Shown here piece after piece: positions 1 to 8,952 of a stretch of DNA of 64,000 bases. Each line of letters begins with the position of its first letter. Positions within the stretch are counted from its first letter, which is position 1. The stretch comes from Flavobacterium sp. UGB4466 (lineage in GTDB: Bacteria > Bacteroidota > Bacteroidia > Flavobacteriales > Flavobacteriaceae), in NCBI RefSeq assembly GCF_903469665.1, contig NZ_CAGKLC010000011.1:1-64000 (forward strand), in the 5' to 3' direction. Under the pieces are notes generated by a model. The model searched no databases. It saw only the letters and a list, made by a program, of their open reading frames with translations, and was not told the origin of the DNA. A program made the translations under genes and the position numbers.

Positions 1-215
1 ACATAATAGAGTGATATATGTTTTGTAATAAATATTTCATTACATTCTAAATCATACCTAAACTTTCCTAAATGGGGATTTTTCGAAATTAAATTAGTAC
101 TTCGTAAAACTTCATTCACAAATTTTTGTGCGATTTCAATATTTCTATATTGAATTAAATAATTACGTGTTGTATAAAAAGTATATTTAGCTTTTGTTGA
201 CCAAACAATTTTCAT
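1..215 (-). CDS. RelE/ParE-family toxin, 3' end outside window
   Basis: The reverse strand from an ATG at 215 reads 71 codons without a stop and runs off the window, so the C-terminus is missing. The protein begins MKIVWSTKAKYTF, followed by a helical hairpin with IEIAQKFVNEV and then NPHLGKFRYDL and ITKHISLYYV. This pattern (V-W-S near the start, a Y-L-I-Q-Y helix, A-x-x-F, N-P-x-x-G, then beta strands) is that of RelE/ParE toxins of type II toxin-antitoxin systems, which act on ribosome-bound mRNA or on gyrase. The usual antitoxin position, directly upstream, is only 50 bases before the next gene and holds none; a partner could lie downstream, outside the window. Family is fairly sure; activity is unknown. 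Confidence 0.7.
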   Translation of the reverse strand, partial: MKIVWSTKAKYTFYTTRNYLIQYRNIEIAQKFVNEVLRSTNLISKNPHLGKFRYDLECNEIFITKHISLYY

Positions 216-265
216 TATTAAAAAATTAGCTTAGTAAATTTATAGAAAAACACCTACAAAAGTAT

Positions 266-1225
266 TTACAATTCAAATCTTTTTCCTTGTTCAGGATAAA
301 TAATTTTAACCTTTAAGTCATTTTGTTTTTGCAGCTGTTCTTTAAGTTTTATAATATTTTTAGTGGGTGGCTTTAGATGAGTCACAATAATAGGAAAACC
401 ATTCAAAGTACCTTTTCCTGCTAATTCTTCTAAGACATGAAGCTCTTTCATGAGATAATTTGGAGTCAGATGTCCGAATAAAAACTGATCCGGTTGTTCA
501 TTTGGGAAGGAAACCTCAATAAAAATACCTTTTAATTGTTTGCTTTTAATCAAAGGCGCAATTGCTGTCCAAAGAGACTTTAATTTATCGCTTTTCTCTA
601 CAGCATCAGGACCGGTATCGCCCAGATAGAGTACATACGATTCACCATTTTTAATTAAGAAGGCAGTGCTTTCAAACGGATTCACATGACTTAACGGAAA
701 TGCTTTTGCCGTCATCGTGGTATTGGTAATCGGAATTTCTTCTGCTATATTTAAAGTCTGAAAATGGTATTTTTTTAATGGAGTTCCGGGACCTTTATCT
801 CCAAAATTGGCCCAGGTTTGATCATTGAAATAGTGATTTTCCATCATTTCCATACATTTTTCAGTGGCATAAACCGTCTTGGAAGAATCAGCAGGAGAGT
901 TTATAATTAAACCCGAAACATGATCTAAATGGGCATGAGAAACAAAATAACCTTTAATGTATTTTCGTAAAACTTCGCTGGTTGAAACTTTAAAAACCTT
1001 GTTTTCAATTGCTTTTTCAATTCCGGCATTCACAGTTCCGGCATCTAAACAGATAAAATCATTGGTGTGAGTAGGGGCAACTAAATAGGCTGAAAGATTC
1101 TTCTCATCTATTCCTCCTTTTATGCCTAACGGAACTACCTGAAAGGAAGATTTTTTTTCTTTTTGAGAAAAGGCCTGAACTGAAATTAAAAGGAAACAGA
1201 TTAAAAATCGGTTAAGAATAGACAT
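266..1225 (-). CDS. Exported class II 3',5'-cyclic nucleotide phosphodiesterase (metallo-beta-lactamase fold)
   Basis: A 319-residue protein with a hydrophobic signal peptide (residues 1-20, ending QAFSQ) and a metallo-beta-lactamase fold. The metal-binding motif is H97-A-H-L-D-H102, and the stretch HAHLDHVSGLIINSPA fits the signature of class II cyclic nucleotide phosphodiesterases (yeast PDE1, Vibrio CpdP). LYLGDTGPD and a late VTHLKPP supply further probable metal ligands. The family hydrolyses cAMP to AMP; the signal peptide places this one in the periplasm, as for Vibrio CpdP, so it would act on extracellular or periplasmic cyclic nucleotides. It is a single gene convergent with nothing and separated by 181 bases from the divergent aldehyde dehydrogenase. 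Substrate (cAMP versus other cyclic nucleotides) is inferred from family only. Confidence 0.82.
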   Translation of the reverse strand: MSILNRFLICFLLISVQAFSQKEKKSSFQVVPLGIKGGIDEKNLSAYLVAPTHTNDFICLDAGTVNAGIEKAIENKVFKVSTSEVLRKYIKGYFVSHAHLDHVSGLIINSPADSSKTVYATEKCMEMMENHYFNDQTWANFGDKGPGTPLKKYHFQTLNIAEEIPITNTTMTAKAFPLSHVNPFESTAFLIKNGESYVLYLGDTGPDAVEKSDKLKSLWTAIAPLIKSKQLKGIFIEVSFPNEQPDQFLFGHLTPNYLMKELHVLEELAGKGTLNGFPIIVTHLKPPTKNIIKLKEQLQKQNDLKVKIIYPEQGKRFEL

Positions 1226-1362
1226 ATTAGAGTAATTTTAGTACCACAAATTTCATCAATTAAGACGAATAAATCATGATAGAAAGCTGTGATTCATTTT
1301 AATTAAAGCTAAATTTACCTGATTTTAACAAATTAGTTTGGTCTATTTTCGGTCCGAAATAA

Positions 1363-1370
1363 TATCTTTA
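1363..1370 (+). promoter_or_regulatory. Probable promoter of the aldehyde dehydrogenase gene
   Basis: TATCTTTA at 1363-1370 is one base off the Bacteroidota -7 box TAnnTTTG, with TTTG at 1337-1340 about 22 bases upstream as the -33 element. It lies inside the longer open frame that begins at 1338, which is why I place the start codon at 1407. Confidence 0.5.
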
Positions 1371-1406
1371 CATAAAAATATAACAATTTTAACAAAAAAA
1401 GTTACA

Positions 1407-2960
1407 ATGACAACAATAGCATCACAGTTTGGAATGAATGAGGCTCTGGAAAAATTGGGCATCAAATCAATAAACGAAGGAACATCAACGGGGCTGGAGA
1501 ATTTTTCTTCAGGAGAAATTTTAAACAGCTTTTCACCGGTTGATGGAAAATTAATAGCATCAGTAAAAATGTCGACGCCTCAGGATTATGAAAAAGTTAT
1601 GCAGGCAGCTACAGAAGCTTTTAAAAGTTTTCGTTTAATTCCTGCACCACAACGTGGAGAAATTGTGCGTCAGTTTGGACAAAAGCTTCGTGACAATAAA
1701 GAAGCGCTTGGTAAGTTGGTTTCCTACGAAATGGGTAAATCATTGCAAGAAGGTTACGGTGAAGTACAGGAAATGATTGATATCTGTGATTTTGCAGTTG
1801 GTTTATCGCGTCAGCTTCACGGATTAACAATGCATTCCGAAAGACCGGGACACCGTATGTACGAGCAATACCATTCGTTAGGAGTTGTGGGAATCATTTC
1901 GGCATTTAACTTTCCGGTTGCAGTTTGGTCGTGGAACACGGCTTTGGCGTGGATTTCCGGAGATGTTTGTGTTTGGAAGCCTTCTGAAAAAACACCTCTT
2001 TGCGGAATTGCCTGTCAGAACATTATCGCTCAGGTGATCAAAGAAAATAATTTACCGGAAGGAATCTCTTGTTTGATCAATGGCGACTATAAAATTGGAG
2101 AATTAATGACAGCAGATACGAGAGTACCATTGGTTTCGGCTACAGGCTCAACCCGTATGGGGAAAATTGTAGCGCAGGCTGTTGCCGGACGTTTAGGGAA
2201 ATCATTGTTAGAGTTAGGGGGAAATAATGCGATCATCGTTACTCCGGATGCCGATATTAAAATGACCGTTATTGGTGCTGTTTTCGGAGCTGTGGGTACA
2301 GCGGGACAACGTTGTACATCGACAAGACGATTAATCATTCACGAAAGTATTTACGATAAAGTAAAGGATGCCTTGGTTGCTGCTTATAAACAATTAAGAA
2401 TTGGAAACCCATTGGATGAAAACAATCATGTTGGACCGCTTATTGACACGCATGCAGTTGAAATGTATGCACTTGCTTTGAACAAAGTGGTTGCCGAAGG
2501 AGGGAAAGTATTAGTAGAAGGCGGAGTCCTTTCGGGAGAAGGTTACGAAAGCGGCTGTTACGTAAAACCTGCAATTGCCGAAGCTCAGAATTCATTTGAA
2601 ATTGTGCAGCACGAGACATTTGCTCCAGTGTTGTATCTGATTAAATATTCAGGAGAAGTGGATAACGCTATTGATCTTCAAAACGGAGTTGCACAGGGAT
2701 TGTCATCAGCAATTATGACCAATAATTTGCGTGAAGCAGAAAGATTTTTATCAGTAGTGGGTTCTGATTGCGGAATTGCGAATGTAAATATCGGAACTTC
2801 TGGTGCTGAAATTGGAGGTGCTTTTGGTGGAGAAAAAGAAACCGGAGGTGGTCGTGAGTCAGGATCTGATGCCTGGAAAATTTACATGCGTCGTCAGACC
2901 AATACAATCAATTATACAACGAGTCTGCCTTTGGCACAAGGAATTAAATTTGATTTGTAG
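1407..2960 (+). CDS. ALDH7-family aldehyde dehydrogenase (probable L-aminoadipate-semialdehyde dehydrogenase)
   Basis: A 517-residue NAD-dependent aldehyde dehydrogenase. The active-site glutamate is E269 in LLELGGNNA and the catalytic cysteine is C303 in GTAGQRCTSTRR. The sequence resembles the antiquitin/ALDH7 branch (for example the FNFPVAVWSWNTALAW and GGxNAIIV stretches), whose members oxidise alpha-aminoadipic semialdehyde / piperideine-6-carboxylate in lysine breakdown; some members act on betaine aldehyde-like substrates. I use the ATG at 1407 because an upstream in-frame TTG at 1338 would put the promoter inside the coding region. Cytoplasmic, no signal peptide. It is a single-gene unit ending at a strong bidirectional hairpin shared with the pectate lyase gene. 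The family is sure, the exact substrate is inferred. Confidence 0.85.
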   Translation: MTTIASQFGMNEALEKLGIKSINEGTSTGLENFSSGEILNSFSPVDGKLIASVKMSTPQDYEKVMQAATEAFKSFRLIPAPQRGEIVRQFGQKLRDNKEALGKLVSYEMGKSLQEGYGEVQEMIDICDFAVGLSRQLHGLTMHSERPGHRMYEQYHSLGVVGIISAFNFPVAVWSWNTALAWISGDVCVWKPSEKTPLCGIACQNIIAQVIKENNLPEGISCLINGDYKIGELMTADTRVPLVSATGSTRMGKIVAQAVAGRLGKSLLELGGNNAIIVTPDADIKMTVIGAVFGAVGTAGQRCTSTRRLIIHESIYDKVKDALVAAYKQLRIGNPLDENNHVGPLIDTHAVEMYALALNKVVAEGGKVLVEGGVLSGEGYESGCYVKPAIAEAQNSFEIVQHETFAPVLYLIKYSGEVDNAIDLQNGVAQGLSSAIMTNNLREAERFLSVVGSDCGIANVNIGTSGAEIGGAFGGEKETGGGRESGSDAWKIYMRRQTNTINYTTSLPLAQGIKFDL

Positions 2961-2990
2961 AATTCGTTTTTAATAACAGTTATAAAGTAC

Positions 2991-3019
2991 AAAAGGCTTC
3001 CAAATTTGGAAGCCTTTTT
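2991..3019. terminator. Bidirectional terminator hairpin between convergent genes
   Basis: AAAAGGCTTCC and GGAAGCCTTTT form an 11-bp perfect stem around AAATTTT-like loop sequence, with an A-tract on one side and a T-tract on the other. It can end both the aldehyde dehydrogenase transcript (+) and the pectate lyase transcript (-). Confidence 0.85.
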
Positions 3020-3041
3020 GAATTTTAAGCTATTGAGTGCT

Positions 3042-5888
3042 TTATTTTTTTAGAACAGTTTGGTTGAACGAGCCTTCATTAGTATAAACTTTTACTAAGT
3101 AGGTACCCGAAATTAAATTACTTACATCAATGCTTTCAACATTTTTGCCTACACTTTTTACTAAAGTTCCCGACATATTGTATACCTGAACTTTTTCTAT
3201 ACTTTGCGCTGATTCGGAGAAGTATAAAACATTTGAAGCCGGATTTGGATATAAAATCACCTTTGAAGCTTTTGATTCTGCAGGAATTTCAGCTGTTTGT
3301 GTTGTTCTTAGCGTACTTGCGCTATTGTATTCTGTACTGATGTAGAACAAATTGGCAACAGAACCTTTTGTAATGGTATTGGATCCTGCAGGAATTGAAG
3401 CCGTCACCCTTCCGGCTGATGCAGTGTATGAGACATTATTTACTTTGATCGTTCCGGTAAAGTTAGAGTCGAAAACCAAGGTTAATGTTGAAGGACTCGT
3501 AGTAGTATAGGTAATGGTAGTATTTGATTCTATTTTGAGACGTGCTGTAAGAGTTAATCCCGCATAGGTTACTGATCCGTTAGTTGAATTCATATTTCCC
3601 GTAATAGTGTAAAATGAACTTGTTTTTCCGGATGTTGTAAAGTTATGAATCTCATCTCCGGCAGGTGTTCCGGTAGTAACAGTAATAGTTCCTGAACCTG
3701 TTGCTGGAGTTCCGGTTCCGGTTGTAGCTATCGAATACGACACGTTAGCACTTGGAGTTCCTGTAATGGTGATCGTTTTGGCACTGGTATTTTTTACAAA
3801 ACTAATTCCTGAAGCAGGCAATCCTGTAATTGTTGCATCTGTTGCAGTTCCTCCCCAGGTAAAAACAATCGTTGCAATTGCGTTTCCGCTGGCAACTGTT
3901 TGACTGTTATTGTTTGTGGATGTCAGTGTTTGCGTGCCGGCTGTGGTTACTGTAATGGTTCCTGAACCCGTTGCCGGAGTTCCTGTTCCGGTAGTGGCGA
4001 TAGAGTAAGAAACAGTAGCGGTTGGAGTTCCGGTAATAGTAATGGTTTTGGCGCTGGCATTTTTTATAAAACTAATTCCTGACGCCGGAAGTCCGGTAAC
4101 CGTTGCATCTGTTGCGTCGCCTCCCCAAGTGTAAACAATCGTTCCGATAGCAGTACCGCTGGTTACAGTTTGATTGTTATTGGCAGTTGCCGTTAGGGTT
4201 TGAGAACTTGTAGGCGGATTGCCTTCTCCCTGAACAGCCACTAAAGTTCCGGTGTAATTGGTAAGTGCCGATTTCAGTGCGGTGATTACAAGTGAAGAGG
4301 TGTCATCTACACTATTATCAAAAGTCCATTTTAAATCGCCTCCCGAAACACGTCCGGCGTATTGAGTTACTTTTGTTTTAGCAGTCGCCGGTTGTTCGAG
4401 GATTAAATTTTTAACGTATAGTGAAGCATCAGTATCAAAGTTATTGTAGGTATTGGCTCCCGATTTTGATTTAACAGCGCTGCTTACTGTTTCACCTCTT
4501 GTCGTGGCAACATAAGCATCAAAGTCGGTTGTTGAGCTAATTTTTCCTGAAATATTGTATAACGGATTAGGATCGTTATAAGCAACGAAACGCATGCTAT
4601 TCGTTCCGTTTGAAGCATCAAAGGTATTGTTGAAAGCTTTAATTGATCCTCCGGTTTCCCCTGAGAAAGTTCCCATAGTTCCGGCATTGTTTACCTGATT
4701 GGCTTCGTCCCAGATATCAGTACCCTGCAAAGAAGTTAACATGGGGTGCTTGCTGTTGCGGAAGTAATTTCCTTCTATGAATAACGAAGATCCTAATGTA
4801 GACCCCGAACCGTATTTGGCTACACCATCAAAATAATTGTTGTAAATGTGAGCGGAATAATAGCGCACACGAGGATGACGCGAATCAGAATGATCGAACC
4901 AGTTGTGGTGATAGGTGATGTACAAACCACTTGTAGTGCCTTCGCTTAGCCCCAAAAGACTTGCTTTTCCGTTGTCCCAAAAGTGATTGTAAGACAGGGT
5001 AATGTAAGTTGATGTTTTATTGTCTAAAGCTCCGTCTCCCTTAATTTGATCAGCATCGCTTCCTGCATTTCCATAAAATAAATCGCAGTTGTGTACCCAA
5101 ACGTGGTCATTGTCTTGTTGCATACCAACATTGTCACCCGCGGTACTGTTACAGTTCATAAGACCAAGATTGCTTACCTCTATGTTCGATGCCGATTTCA
5201 AACGTATGCCCCAGCCATTGGCAACAGCATCATTTCCTATTCCTTCGATCGTAAGGTAACTGGCTGCATTGTTGGCATTTTCAATAACAACATCTCCGCC
5301 TTCCATCACAGACATGTCGGTAATATTTCCAATTAAACGAATGATAAACGGACGTGTATCTTTTCCTTTTTTGATGGCATACAATATATTTTGTAAACCA
5401 ACACAAGGATTTGCACTGGCTCCGGTGATATTCATCGAAATAGTGTTTTTGGTATTTTGTGTGATGTATAAAATAACCGCATTGTCTTTCGGAGTTCCGT
5501 CAGCTTTGTATCCTCCCGGAACGCGTCCGCCCTCAAAAGCAAATCCATTACGATCATGGGCAGCAACGGTTAACGAACCTGTTGTTGAACCAGTACCTTC
5601 TGCACCCGAAATGACTGGTTTGATCTTAACGGTGTAAGATCCCGCTTTTAGACCCGGAATGTCCGCACGAAAATAACTTCCGTAACTTCTGATCAATTGG
5701 TCGTCAATTTTTTTATCGGTGACTCCATTACCGGAGTAATACACATTGTAGGTTTGTGCATTGCTTACAGGCTGCCATTTAACAAATGCCGATTCAAGCC
5801 AGCCCGAGGATTCGGTAATCTGTACTTGTTGTGCCCATAGGGGTACTGTAAGTAGTAAAAGCAGGTGAATGAGTAGGTTTTTTTTCAT
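3042..5888 (-). CDS. Secreted pectate lyase (PL1-type) with type IX secretion sorting domain
   Basis: A 948-residue multidomain exoenzyme. Order: signal peptide (1-19, ending LWAQ); a fibronectin-III-like domain (about 20-108); a right-handed beta-helix pectate lyase domain (about 110-470) with VWVHNCDLFYG, STYITLSYNHFWDNGK, HHNWFDHSDSRHPRVR and HIYNNYF, which carry the conserved Asp and Arg positions of polysaccharide lyase family 1; two tandem copies of an about 86-residue Ig-like repeat containing WGGxATDATxTGLPASGISF; a beta-rich domain; and a C-terminal type IX secretion sorting domain starting at LYPNPASNVLYF. The enzyme would cleave polygalacturonate by beta-elimination outside the cell. 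Upstream DNA holds a LacI-type palindrome next to a -7 box, suggesting substrate-controlled repression. No SusCD pair or other pectin gene is adjacent. Confidence 0.9.
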   Translation of the reverse strand: MKKNLLIHLLLLLTVPLWAQQVQITESSGWLESAFVKWQPVSNAQTYNVYYSGNGVTDKKIDDQLIRSYGSYFRADIPGLKAGSYTVKIKPVISGAEGTGSTTGSLTVAAHDRNGFAFEGGRVPGGYKADGTPKDNAVILYITQNTKNTISMNITGASANPCVGLQNILYAIKKGKDTRPFIIRLIGNITDMSVMEGGDVVIENANNAASYLTIEGIGNDAVANGWGIRLKSASNIEVSNLGLMNCNSTAGDNVGMQQDNDHVWVHNCDLFYGNAGSDADQIKGDGALDNKTSTYITLSYNHFWDNGKASLLGLSEGTTSGLYITYHHNWFDHSDSRHPRVRYYSAHIYNNYFDGVAKYGSGSTLGSSLFIEGNYFRNSKHPMLTSLQGTDIWDEANQVNNAGTMGTFSGETGGSIKAFNNTFDASNGTNSMRFVAYNDPNPLYNISGKISSTTDFDAYVATTRGETVSSAVKSKSGANTYNNFDTDASLYVKNLILEQPATAKTKVTQYAGRVSGGDLKWTFDNSVDDTSSLVITALKSALTNYTGTLVAVQGEGNPPTSSQTLTATANNNQTVTSGTAIGTIVYTWGGDATDATVTGLPASGISFIKNASAKTITITGTPTATVSYSIATTGTGTPATGSGTITVTTAGTQTLTSTNNNSQTVASGNAIATIVFTWGGTATDATITGLPASGISFVKNTSAKTITITGTPSANVSYSIATTGTGTPATGSGTITVTTGTPAGDEIHNFTTSGKTSSFYTITGNMNSTNGSVTYAGLTLTARLKIESNTTITYTTTSPSTLTLVFDSNFTGTIKVNNVSYTASAGRVTASIPAGSNTITKGSVANLFYISTEYNSASTLRTTQTAEIPAESKASKVILYPNPASNVLYFSESAQSIEKVQVYNMSGTLVKSVGKNVESIDVSNLISGTYLVKVYTNEGSFNQTVLKK
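3670..4200 (-). repeat. Two tandem Ig-like domain repeats within the pectate lyase gene
   Basis: Two near-identical units of roughly 86 codons encode the SQTLTATANNNQTV...GSGTITVTT segments. The high nucleotide similarity between copies points to a recent internal duplication. The domains probably serve as spacers between the catalytic domain and the secretion/anchoring tail. Confidence 0.75.
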
Positions 5889-5953
5889 AATTGTGGTTTT
5901 TTGGTTAATAAAGTTTTTTGTGATTTTTTGGGTATTGCTTCAATAAACAAATT

Positions 5954-5975
5954 TGTAATCGATTACACAAAAATA
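5954..5975 (-). promoter_or_regulatory. Probable promoter -7 box with adjoining LacI-type operator, pectate lyase gene
   Basis: TGTAATCGATTACA (5954-5967) is a perfect 14-bp palindrome with the central CG typical of LacI-family operators. On the minus strand it directly follows TATTTTTG (5975-5968), a match to the -7 box TAnnTTTG, so the operator would cover the transcription start. I found no good -33 TTG. Repression by a LacI-type regulator is an inference from this geometry. Confidence 0.5.
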
Positions 5976-6414
5976 TGTTATTTTTCGATATGTGTAAAAT
6001 ATTTGTTATAAAAAAGTAAAAATGATAAAAAATTATACTTTTAAATAGTGATAATGTAATAAATTGCATTAATTGTAATTTATTACATAAATACGATGGG
6101 TTTTGTGAAGTAGCATTTTTATTGCATTTGAGAGCATATTGGAGGAAAGAAAACAAATGCAATAAAACGAAAATATAGATTTATAACATTTTGAGTAATT
6201 TATGTTATAGAGGTGGAAAAGTTGCATTTTGTGATTTAAAAATCATCTTTTCTACAGCCGTTCATACCTTTTGAGATGAAAAAAGAAAGTAGTAGAGAAA
6301 GGTGTCTGTGAATTCTGCAGTATTGATTAGATTGAAGTTTTAAAGCAGGCTGAAAGCTTAAAACAGTAGTATAGTGTTAACATGGAGTGGGCATTAGCCT
6401 GAGGGGTAAGAGCA
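5976..6414. other. Long AT-rich intergenic region with two large inverted repeats
   Basis: No convincing gene is present; an open frame at 5905-6162 has no family features and overlaps the promoter. The stretch contains ATGTAATAAATT (6054-6065) paired with AATTTATTACAT (6077-6088), 12-bp perfect arms, and TTTTATTGCATTTG (6117-6130) paired with CAAATGCAATAAAA (6154-6167), 14-bp perfect arms. Both lie upstream of the pectate lyase promoter and may be regulator sites. The remainder, to 6414, shows nothing I can name. Confidence 0.5.
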
Positions 6415-6451
6415 TAAAAAAAAAGCCTTTTGAATATTTCAAAAGGCTTTG
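6415..6451 (-). terminator. Rho-independent terminator of the BI-1-like gene
   Basis: AAAGCCTTTTGAA (6423-6435) pairs perfectly with TTCAAAAGGCTTT (6439-6451) and is followed, on the minus strand, by a T-tract. Confidence 0.88.
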
Positions 6452-6471
6452 GTTATGAGAAAAAGAAAGAA

Positions 6472-7245
6472 TTAATCTTTGCTTGATAATTTTGATAATA
6501 GTCGTAAGAATTCAATGTACAACCAAACTAGTGTGATAATTAGTCCCATTGCGCCATACCATTCCATGAATTTTGGCATTCTTTGCTGTACTCCTTTTTC
6601 GATCTGATCAAAGTCTAAGAATAAGTTTAACGCAGCAATAATAATCACAAAAACGCTAATTCCGATACTCATCATGGAGTTTCCGTAATGAACAGGAGTC
6701 CAGCTTGTGAATAAAGAGACTAACCATGAAATTAAATAATAAGTAGCAATTGCTAATGTTGCCGCAACAACAACTGACTTAAATTGCTCCGTTACTTTTA
6801 CGATTCTGAATTTATATAAACCAAGGCATACTAAAAAAGTAACCAGAGTTGCGCCAACGGCATTAATTACAATTCCGGGATATTTGGCTTCAAAGATGGC
6901 TGAAATTCCTCCAATGAATAGTCCCTCAAATAAAGCATAACCAGGAGCTAAATAAGGAGAAGCCTGAGGTTTGAAGGCTGAAATTACAACTAAAATTAGT
7001 CCAATGATGGCACCACCAATAGCTGGCAGCATCACATTCATCCCATTAAATGCCATCCACCACGTTACCATGGCCGATCCGCATAAAATTAAAAACAAAA
7101 TAGCCGTTTTGTTGATTGTACCCGATAAAGTCATCTCCTGATTGTAGTCGATAATTTGTGCCTGATGTACTTCTTCAGCTTTTGAAACAGCATTAGAGGA
7201 GAAACGCTTGTTGCTTAAAAATGGATTTTTTGAATTGAAGTTCAT
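6472..7245 (-). CDS. Bax inhibitor-1/YccA-family membrane protein
   Basis: A 257-residue integral membrane protein. About 45 polar residues at the N-terminus are followed by seven hydrophobic segments, with the loop NLFLDFDQIEKG between late segments, characteristic of the BI-1/YccA (TMBIM) family; the paired acidic residues in that loop are the ones linked to pH-gated calcium leak in a characterised bacterial member. Family members act as cation leak channels or modulate membrane protease FtsH; which applies here is unknown. It stands alone with its own terminator. A possible -7 box, TATATTTG, lies at 7277-7270 without a clear -33 element. Confidence 0.85.
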   Translation of the reverse strand: MNFNSKNPFLSNKRFSSNAVSKAEEVHQAQIIDYNQEMTLSGTINKTAILFLILCGSAMVTWWMAFNGMNVMLPAIGGAIIGLILVVISAFKPQASPYLAPGYALFEGLFIGGISAIFEAKYPGIVINAVGATLVTFLVCLGLYKFRIVKVTEQFKSVVVAATLAIATYYLISWLVSLFTSWTPVHYGNSMMSIGISVFVIIIAALNLFLDFDQIEKGVQQRMPKFMEWYGAMGLIITLVWLYIEFLRLLSKLSSKD

Positions 7246-7360
7246 AATGTAATTGGTTTTAAAAACTCATCAAATATAATCGATATTTTTTGATGTGCCT
7301 TGATTCCTATGGAATTTTTAACAGTTTGGGGACGATTGTTTTGAAGCTTTATTCCTGTAA

Positions 7361-7392
7361 ATAAAAAAGCCGTCAATGAAAATTGACGGCTT
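7361..7392 (-). terminator. Terminator of the nuo operon
   Basis: AAGCCGTCAA (7367-7376) pairs with TTGACGGCTT (7383-7392) around a six-base loop; a T-tract follows on the minus strand. It lies 20 bases past the nuoN stop. Confidence 0.88.
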
Positions 7393-7412
7393 GTATCTTG
7401 ATGTTGAATTTT

Positions 7413-8804
7413 TTATTTTAAAACATCTAAAACTAAAGAAGGGAATAAACCTAAAGCAATGTTTAAAGCAATTGAAATTACTGCAACCGCATAAATAAGG
7501 AAAGGTTTTCCTGTACGTTCCTGATTCGGCTCTTTAGAGTACATCGCTAAGATTAGTTTGAAATAATATCCAACACTAATAATGGAGTTGATAACCGCTA
7601 CAATTACTAAAGCAATGTATCCTGCCTGAATGGTTTGGTTGAACAAGAATAACTTAGCAAAGAAACCGGAGAAAATAGGAATACCAGCCATAGACAATAA
7701 CGAACCTGTAAGGATTGCTGCCAATAGAGGATTTGTTTTTCCTAAACCATGGAAATTGGTAATATCTTCGTTATCCTGATTTTTACATACGTATAAAACA
7801 ATACTGAATGCAGCGATTCCGGCCAATGCATACGCAGCTGTGTAATACAATAAAACACCTGCTGAGGTTGCTATCGTTAGCAAAGTCATTAACATAAAAC
7901 CGGCATGCGAGATTCCTGAGAATGCCAGCATACGTTTTACATTTACCTGACGCAATGCCATTATATTTCCAACTGTCATAGAAGCGATTGAAACGATTAC
8001 AACAATAGTTTCAAAAGTTCCTAAAAGATCCTGATTGTCTAGTGATGGAATGAAATTCAATGCAGAAACCAATTTATAAAGCGTCGCAATTGCCACAACT
8101 TTTGCCAAAGTACTCATTAAAGCAGTAGTCAATGCAGGAGAACCTTCGTAAACATCCGGAGCCCAGAAATGAAAAGGAACCGCTGCTACTTTGAACAACA
8201 TACCAATAATCATCAAAATCATTCCGATTGGAAACCAGATTGGTAATTCGGCAGATAAAGAGATTTCATGGATTTCAGCTACATCAAAAGTTCCCATCGC
8301 TCCGTAAATCAAACAGATTCCGAATAAAATGATTCCTGATGCAAAAGATCCCATTAAGAAATATTTCATACCAGCCTCATTACTTTTCAAGTTCAAACGA
8401 TCACTTGCTGCCAAAACGTAAAGAGCAATTGATAGAATTTCAATTCCTAAGAAAAACATCGCTAAGTTTCCGAAAGAAACCATAGCCACTCCACCGGCTA
8501 ATAAAAATACTTTGATCGCAACGAAATCGGAGATTTTGGTTGGATGATTTTCGTAAAAATTATGACTTAATGCTACCAGGAAAATGGTCAACACAATAAA
8601 CAACGATGAAAATGTCACAGAGAACTTACTCACTGTAATCATATTGTTATAGTAACTTGCTGTTGATCCGAATTCGTAAAAGTTAAGTGCCAAAACACCT
8701 AGTAAACCAATGATGGTAATAGGAACAATGGCCTTTCTTAAATTAAGAATTTCAAACAATAGGCAGAAAATACCCAATCCTGTTATAGCTATTAATGTAT
8801 TCAT
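7413..8804 (-). CDS. nuoN: NADH-quinone oxidoreductase subunit N
   Basis: A 463-residue, antiporter-like, proton-pumping membrane subunit of complex I, last gene of the operon. It is almost entirely hydrophobic, with about 13-14 transmembrane helices. Diagnostic stretches are FLGIEILSIALYVLAA (conserved Glu of the TM5 region), KVAAVPFHFWAPDVYEGSP (the conserved Lys-containing helix) and RMLAFSGISHAGFMLM (the broken-helix lysine region). It couples quinone reduction to proton transfer through a charged axis shared with NuoM and NuoL. It is 148 bases downstream of nuoM; that gap holds degenerate AAATCTGAAATC-like repeats and no gene. Confidence 0.95.
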   Translation of the reverse strand: MNTLIAITGLGIFCLLFEILNLRKAIVPITIIGLLGVLALNFYEFGSTASYYNNMITVSKFSVTFSSLFIVLTIFLVALSHNFYENHPTKISDFVAIKVFLLAGGVAMVSFGNLAMFFLGIEILSIALYVLAASDRLNLKSNEAGMKYFLMGSFASGIILFGICLIYGAMGTFDVAEIHEISLSAELPIWFPIGMILMIIGMLFKVAAVPFHFWAPDVYEGSPALTTALMSTLAKVVAIATLYKLVSALNFIPSLDNQDLLGTFETIVVIVSIASMTVGNIMALRQVNVKRMLAFSGISHAGFMLMTLLTIATSAGVLLYYTAAYALAGIAAFSIVLYVCKNQDNEDITNFHGLGKTNPLLAAILTGSLLSMAGIPIFSGFFAKLFLFNQTIQAGYIALVIVAVINSIISVGYYFKLILAMYSKEPNQERTGKPFLIYAVAVISIALNIALGLFPSLVLDVLK

Positions 8805-8952
8805 TTTTGTTTTTTTGATTTAGGAAATCTAAAACTAATGACGCCCTAATTTATTTTTATTTAAAATATTTTTTAATTTTTTTACAGTGTTTAACTTTTT
8901 AAGTTTCTCTATAAATCTGAAATCAGAAATCGTTAATCCGTATTCTAAAATC

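Noticed and set aside
1338..1406. Longer N-terminus for the aldehyde dehydrogenase
   Set aside because: It would start at TTG and contain the promoter; the shorter form begins where homologues begin.
5905..6162. Open frame of 85 codons upstream of pectate lyase
   Set aside because: It covers the promoter and palindromes, is Lys/Asn/Phe-rich from AT bias, and shows no family motif.
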